Of a stretch of DNA of 35,112 nucleotides, positions 32,286-35,112 are shown piece by piece; positions within the stretch are counted from its first letter, which is position 1; every line of letters begins with the position of its first letter. The notes below the pieces were generated by a model that was not told the DNA's origin, did no database searches, and saw only the letters and a program-made list of their open reading frames with translations. The position numbers and the translations under genes are program-made. Origin of the DNA: an uncultured Bacteroidia bacterium (GTDB taxonomy: Bacteria > Bacteroidota > Bacteroidia > Bacteroidales > UBA932); the NCBI GenBank assembly GCA_902780455.1, contig CACZFO010000012.1:1-35112 (forward strand), given 5' to 3'.

Positions 32286-32891
32286 TTAGATTTTAAATAA
32301 TTGTCTGTTTTCTATGCTCTTGGCCAGAGTGAGCTCGTCGGTGTACTCAAGGTCGTCTCCGAATGCCACTCCCCTGGCTATGGTAGTAATCTTTATATCG
32401 TATTTCTTCAGCCTGTTGTACAGGAAATAGGAAGTGGTCTCCCCTTCCATGCTTGTGGAGAGGGCCAGCACAACTTCCTTCACTCCCCCCTCTTCAACAC
32501 GCTTTTCCAACTCGGCGATCGGGAGGTCCGACGGCCCCACTCCGTCCATCGGGCTGATGATTCCCCCCAGCACATGGTAGAGCCCGTTGTAAATCTGCGT
32601 GTTCTCGATGCTCAGCACATCCCTGACACTCTCAACAACGCAGACCAGCCCCCTATTGCGCCTCGGATCGGAGCAGATCGGACAAATCTCTTCGTCGGAT
32701 ACCATGTTGCACACCTTGCAATGTTTGACGTTGTGCGCAAGACTGACTATCGACGAAGCGAAAAGTTCCACATTCTCGCAAGGCTGCCTGAGCATGTGGA
32801 GCGCCATTCTCAGGGCACTCTTCTTCCCTATTCCGGGCAGGGTGGAAAACTGGTCCACCGCCTTTTCAAGCAGCTTTGAGGAATATGCCAT
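32286..32891 (-). CDS. recR: Recombination protein RecR
   Basis: A 201-residue RecR, which works with RecO and RecF in loading RecA on gapped DNA. An N-terminal helix-hairpin-helix (FSTLPGIGKKSALRMALHML) is followed by the four-cysteine zinc finger CKVCN...CPIC and a Toprim domain (VCVVESVRDVLSIE, then VLALSTSMEGETTSYFL). Length is the family norm. I start at MAYSSKLLEKA because the longer frame enters murQ and homologs begin here. It is oddly placed inside an amino-sugar operon, 4 bases from the gene on either side. Confidence 0.96.
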   Translation of the reverse strand: MAYSSKLLEKAVDQFSTLPGIGKKSALRMALHMLRQPCENVELFASSIVSLAHNVKHCKVCNMVSDEEICPICSDPRRNRGLVCVVESVRDVLSIENTQIYNGLYHVLGGIISPMDGVGPSDLPIAELEKRVEEGGVKEVVLALSTSMEGETTSYFLYNRLKKYDIKITTIARGVAFGDDLEYTDELTLAKSIENRQLFKI

Positions 32892-32895
32892 AGGT

Positions 32896-33717
32896 TTATT
32901 TTCCTGCCTTGTAGGCATCCACTCCGTTACGTACTGAACCGTACTTGAGCAGATACTCCTTGGCTGTCTCGTAATCCTTTATGCCGGTCTCATCCATTAT
33001 CATGCGGGTTCCCCTGTCTACCAGCTTGGCGTTGGAGAGCTGCATGTCCACCATCTTGTTGCCCTTGACATGGCCGAGCTTTATCATGGCAGATGTGGAT
33101 ATCATGTTGAGGATGAGCTTCTGGGCCGTACCGCTCTTCATCCTTGTAGAACCGGTCACAAACTCAGGACCCACCACCGCTACCATGGGAATGTCCACAA
33201 CTTCTGCAACCTTAGCCCCAGGATTGCAGGTGATGCAGCCGGTAAGCAGCCCCTTTTCACGAGCCTTGGCGCAAGCACCTACTACATAAGGAGTTGAGCC
33301 GCTGGCTGCAATTCCTACAACTGAATCATATCCACCGATGTTGAATTTCTCAAGGTCTTTCCATCCCTGGTCATAATCATCCTCGGCATTCTCAACGGCC
33401 TTCCTGATGGCTCCGTCTCCTCCGGCAATCAGTCCGATCACCAGATCGAAAGGAGCACCGTATGTAGGAGGTATCTCGCTGGCGTCCAGGATTCCCAGCC
33501 TTCCGCTTGTTCCGGCTCCAAGGTAGAAGAGCCTTCCGCCCTTCTTCATCCTCTCTACCAGAAGATCCACAAACTTCTCTACCTGAGGCAGGGTCTTCTC
33601 AACTGCCAACGGTACTGTCTTGTCTTCTGCATTCATTCCGCGCAGAAGCTCTCCGGTCGTCATCTTGTCCAGGTCCGAATAGTTGGATGACTGCTCTGTT
33701 ACTTTCTTTACGCTCAT
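32896..33717 (-). CDS. murQ: N-acetylmuramic acid 6-phosphate etherase MurQ
   Basis: A 273-residue SIS-fold etherase that cleaves the lactyl ether of MurNAc-6-P to give GlcNAc-6-P and D-lactate in the cytosol. The sugar-phosphate loop FYLGAGTSGRLGILDASEIPPTYG carries the catalytic-type Glu81 (Glu83 in E. coli). A second acid is Glu112 in ENAEDDYDQG. The segments GIAASGSTPYVVGA and STRMKSGTAQKLILNM complete the family pattern. The start MSVKKVTEQS at 33717 follows the kinase stop by 4 bases; the longer frame overlaps the kinase gene. About 25 residues shorter at the C-terminus than E. coli MurQ. The pairing with the kinase upstream makes a MurNAc salvage step very likely. Confidence 0.96.
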   Translation of the reverse strand: MSVKKVTEQSSNYSDLDKMTTGELLRGMNAEDKTVPLAVEKTLPQVEKFVDLLVERMKKGGRLFYLGAGTSGRLGILDASEIPPTYGAPFDLVIGLIAGGDGAIRKAVENAEDDYDQGWKDLEKFNIGGYDSVVGIAASGSTPYVVGACAKAREKGLLTGCITCNPGAKVAEVVDIPMVAVVGPEFVTGSTRMKSGTAQKLILNMISTSAMIKLGHVKGNKMVDMQLSNAKLVDRGTRMIMDETGIKDYETAKEYLLKYGSVRNGVDAYKAGK

Positions 33718-33721
33718 TTGA

Positions 33722-34570
33722 CTAGTTTCCCAGATATTTCTTCTTGTGATACTCAATCAGTCCGTCAATCGGACTCTTGAGGATGTTTCCAACCTTGACT
33801 CCGCATTCTGCTGCAACTTCCTCAAGCTCCCTGCGGAATATATAACCTATGGATCCAACTACATTCATCGGATATTCGTGATAGTTATAGCCATAAACAT
33901 TCCTTGTGATGAAATCCTTGAATCCGCTCTTGAGCAGGTTCTGCATGTATTCCGTCTCGCGATATTCCTCGATGAAATAGGAGAACTGGGCAAGGAACCT
34001 GTTAGGAGAAGGCTGCTTGTAAACCCTGTCTACTATCTTGAGGTAATCCAGGTCATATTTTTCCTTGAAAGCCTTCTCTATGTCTGCAGGGAACAGACCC
34101 TTTATGAAGTCGGACAGAAGCCTCTTTCCAAAGTATCCGCCGCTGGCCTCATCGCCGAGGATGAATCCGCCGGCATTCACATGCTCAGCCATCTTCACTC
34201 CGTCAAAGAAGCAGGAATTTGCACCTGTTCCGATTATGCATGCAATACCTTTTCCGTCTCCGCAAAGAGCTCTTGCTGCTGCCAGCATGTCAGATGCGGC
34301 AAAGCACTTTACGCCCGGGAAAACTTCCTGGAAAGCTCCCTCCAGATCACTTCCTACAGAATCGGATACAACACCGGCACCGTAAAAATAAACTTCGGTA
34401 ACGTTGTCTCCCAATATTGATTCCAGGCTTGTCCTGAGTATCTCAACTATCTTTTCCCTTGTAATGAAAACCGGATTGATGCCGGCTGTCTTGACTGAAA
34501 CGGTTGTTCCGTCTTCCTTGATTGCTACCCAATCCACCTTGGTTGAGCCGCTGTCTGCTACTAATATCAT
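33722..34570 (-). CDS. BadF/BadG/BcrA/BcrD-type amino-sugar kinase (probable MurNAc or GlcNAc kinase)
   Basis: A 282-residue ASKHA-fold kinase. The N-terminal phosphate loop is VADSGSTKVDWV, the second phosphate motif is IIGTGANSCFFDG, and the adenosine-side motif is GGFILGDEASGGYFGKRLL. This is the pattern of N-acetylglucosamine kinases and of the MurNAc kinase found beside murQ in Tannerella forsythia, where a transporter, kinase and MurQ are encoded together. Phosphorylating MurNAc at C6 would feed MurQ directly. It is the first gene of the run with a good promoter. Which sugar it prefers cannot be settled from sequence. Confidence 0.88.
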   Translation of the reverse strand: MILVADSGSTKVDWVAIKEDGTTVSVKTAGINPVFITREKIVEILRTSLESILGDNVTEVYFYGAGVVSDSVGSDLEGAFQEVFPGVKCFAASDMLAAARALCGDGKGIACIIGTGANSCFFDGVKMAEHVNAGGFILGDEASGGYFGKRLLSDFIKGLFPADIEKAFKEKYDLDYLKIVDRVYKQPSPNRFLAQFSYFIEEYRETEYMQNLLKSGFKDFITRNVYGYNYHEYPMNVVGSIGYIFRRELEEVAAECGVKVGNILKSPIDGLIEYHKKKYLGN

Positions 34571-34591
34571 CTTGTATGCTTATAAAAATAA

Positions 34592-34603
34592 TAATCGCGA
34601 TTA
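34592..34603. repeat. 12-bp palindrome in the amino-sugar kinase leader
   Basis: TAATCGCGATTA, perfectly self-complementary, between the -7 box and the kinase ATG. The 12-mer AATAATCGCGAT that overlaps it (34590-34601) also occurs directly before the mltG ATG (13344-13355). It may be an operator; not proven. Confidence 0.4.
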
Positions 34604-34615
34604 ACACAAATCGTG

Positions 34616-34623
34616 CAAATATA
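34616..34623 (-). promoter_or_regulatory. -7 box of the kinase-murQ operon
   Basis: TATATTTG on the minus strand, an exact TAnnTTTG match, 45 bases upstream of the kinase ATG, followed by CACG as in many Bacteroidetes promoters. Confidence 0.7.
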
Positions 34624-34627
34624 AGAA

Positions 34628-34644
34628 TTATTCCAAAGGAATAA
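34628..34644. repeat. 7-3-7 inverted repeat just upstream of the operon's -7 box
   Basis: TTATTCC AAA GGAATAA, perfect arms, centred about 16 bases upstream of the -7 box, in the spacer to -33 region. The location suits an operator for a dimeric regulator. A stem with no G/C run argues against a terminator. Confidence 0.45.
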
Positions 34645-34663
34645 AAAACAAATCCCAAAGAGA

Positions 34664-34688
34664 GGTCAAAGCAAATAATAATTTGACC
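34664..34688. terminator. Inverted repeat after the transposase gene, possible weak terminator
   Basis: GGTCAAA and TTTGACC, 7-bp arms with an 11-base A/T-rich loop, 12-36 bases after the transposase stop. It could end transcripts leaving the IS, or be a chance match at the IS edge. No clear T-run follows on the minus strand. Confidence 0.3.
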
Positions 34689-35112
34689 CGTTGGCGGAAT
34701 TAAATCAGTGCATACTTAATCCTGCCTATGGGTTTGTTGTTAATGTAATTGATGTATTGTAATGCGGTCATCGCACTGACTTTGCCCACTATTCGGGCAA
34801 AAAGACCGCAGGTTTCCTTGGCGTAGTTCCTGATGACGAGGAACTGGTCAGTAAGTTGTGAGAAGATTGTTTCAACCCTCTTTCTTGCCTTTGCAAAAGG
34901 AATGAAGGTCGGCTTCCAGTTCTTTTGATTGAGTCTGTAGGGACACTCAAGCCTGATGTTTGCCGTCTCGAAGAGGTCAAGCTGGATTTCCGCTCCGATA
35001 TATCCCTTGTCTCCGAATATGCTACAATCGTGGTAAAGCGGCTTGATGTCATTCAGATAGTTGATGTCGTGAACACTCGCCTTGGACAGGTCGTATGAAT
35101 GTATGACACCGC
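34686..35112 (-). mobile_element. IS982-family insertion sequence, one end, cut by the window edge
   Basis: The transposase reading frame identifies the family. The inner edge is placed at ACCCGTTGGCGGAATTAA (34686 onward), which looks like a terminal inverted repeat beginning just after the transposase stop; the opposite end is outside the window, so this cannot be confirmed. No target duplication can be checked. The element transcribes toward the kinase-murQ operon. Confidence 0.7.
34700..35112 (-). CDS. IS982-family transposase, C-terminal part
   Basis: The last 136 codons of a DDE transposase, open to the window edge. Landmarks are SIFGDKGYIG (second catalytic Asp), ARKRVETIFSQLTDQF (catalytic Glu) and the closing segment LQYINYINNKPIGRIKYAL, all typical of IS982. 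The frame is intact, so the element may be functional if its missing N-terminal part is. The real frame ends with TAA at 34702-34700; an overlapping antisense-frame reading on the same strand (34789-35052) is spurious. Confidence 0.9.
   Translation of the reverse strand, partial: GVIHSYDLSKASVHDINYLNDIKPLYHDCSIFGDKGYIGAEIQLDLFETANIRLECPYRLNQKNWKPTFIPFAKARKRVETIFSQLTDQFLVIRNYAKETCGLFARIVGKVSAMTALQYINYINNKPIGRIKYALI

Noticed and set aside
33746..34420. 224-codon open frame on the plus strand
   Set aside because: Antisense to the sugar-kinase gene. No promoter, and no recognisable protein motif.
34789..35052. 87-codon open frame on the minus strand in the IS
   Set aside because: Out of frame with the IS982 transposase, whose catalytic and C-terminal motifs are in the frame ending at 34700.

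Overview
The window looks like chromosomal DNA from an uncultured Bacteroidetes bacterium, probably order Bacteroidales. At least eight gene or operon starts carry the Bacteroidetes -7 box TAnnTTTG. Shine-Dalgarno sequences are mostly absent. The gene set also fits: FAD dehydrogenase of the COG2509 type, Bacteroidetes-type TamB, S9 lipoprotein peptidase and CtpA-like S41 protease. Base composition is near 50% GC throughout, except for the first ~115 bases. Those are AT-rich and encode the end of a eukaryotic kinesin motor domain, so the left edge is most likely a chimeric join in a metagenomic assembly that contained protist DNA. The right edge breaks inside an IS982-family transposase.

Left to right: (1) 1-124, kinesin fragment. 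(2) 113-2503 (+), an unrecognised C-terminal protein fragment, an NhaC-type Na+/H+ antiporter and a SlyD-like FKBP isomerase. (3) 2500-5095 (-), an FAD oxidoreductase and tsaD. (4) 5180-9724 (+), a 1514-residue TamB. (5) 9717-11994 (-), an RsmI-like methylase, folB and mtaB. (6) 12035-12826 (+), a PhnP-like metallo-hydrolase. (7) 12823-13293 (-), cytidine deaminase. (8) 13356-16809 (+), mltG, the small SRP RNA, mnmA and an exported alpha/beta hydrolase. (9) 16810-21307 (-), rpsA, RNase Z and an S41 protease. (10) 21392-34570 (-), a run of 13 genes: a BadF/BcrA-type amino-sugar kinase, murQ, recR, a sodium:solute symporter, corA, a ROK protein, an S9 peptidase, two tandem MFS transporters, an UPF0309-type SIS protein, a NagZ-like GH3 enzyme and a creatininase-family hydrolase. 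(11) 34686-35112, the IS982 fragment.

Two themes stand out. Regions 3-9 are rich in translation functions: t6A37 synthesis (tsaD) and its methylthiolation (mtaB), s2U34 (mnmA), tRNA 3' maturation (rnz), ribosomal protein S1, SRP RNA and an RsmI-like methylase. Region 10 reads as a locus for salvage of amino sugars or cell-wall fragments: kinase, MurNAc-6-P etherase, symporter, exported hexosaminidase-like GH3, exported peptidase, uptake carriers and two enzymes of unassigned substrate. I consider it the best candidate here for an incompletely described pathway.

The DNA is very compact. All four convergent gene pairs have abutting or overlapping stop codons. Three divergent pairs share promoters of 40-84 bp, one of them with two -7 boxes back to back in a perfect palindrome. 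No gene-free stretch exceeds 300 bases. I saw no CRISPR array, tRNA or 5S/16S/23S rRNA gene.
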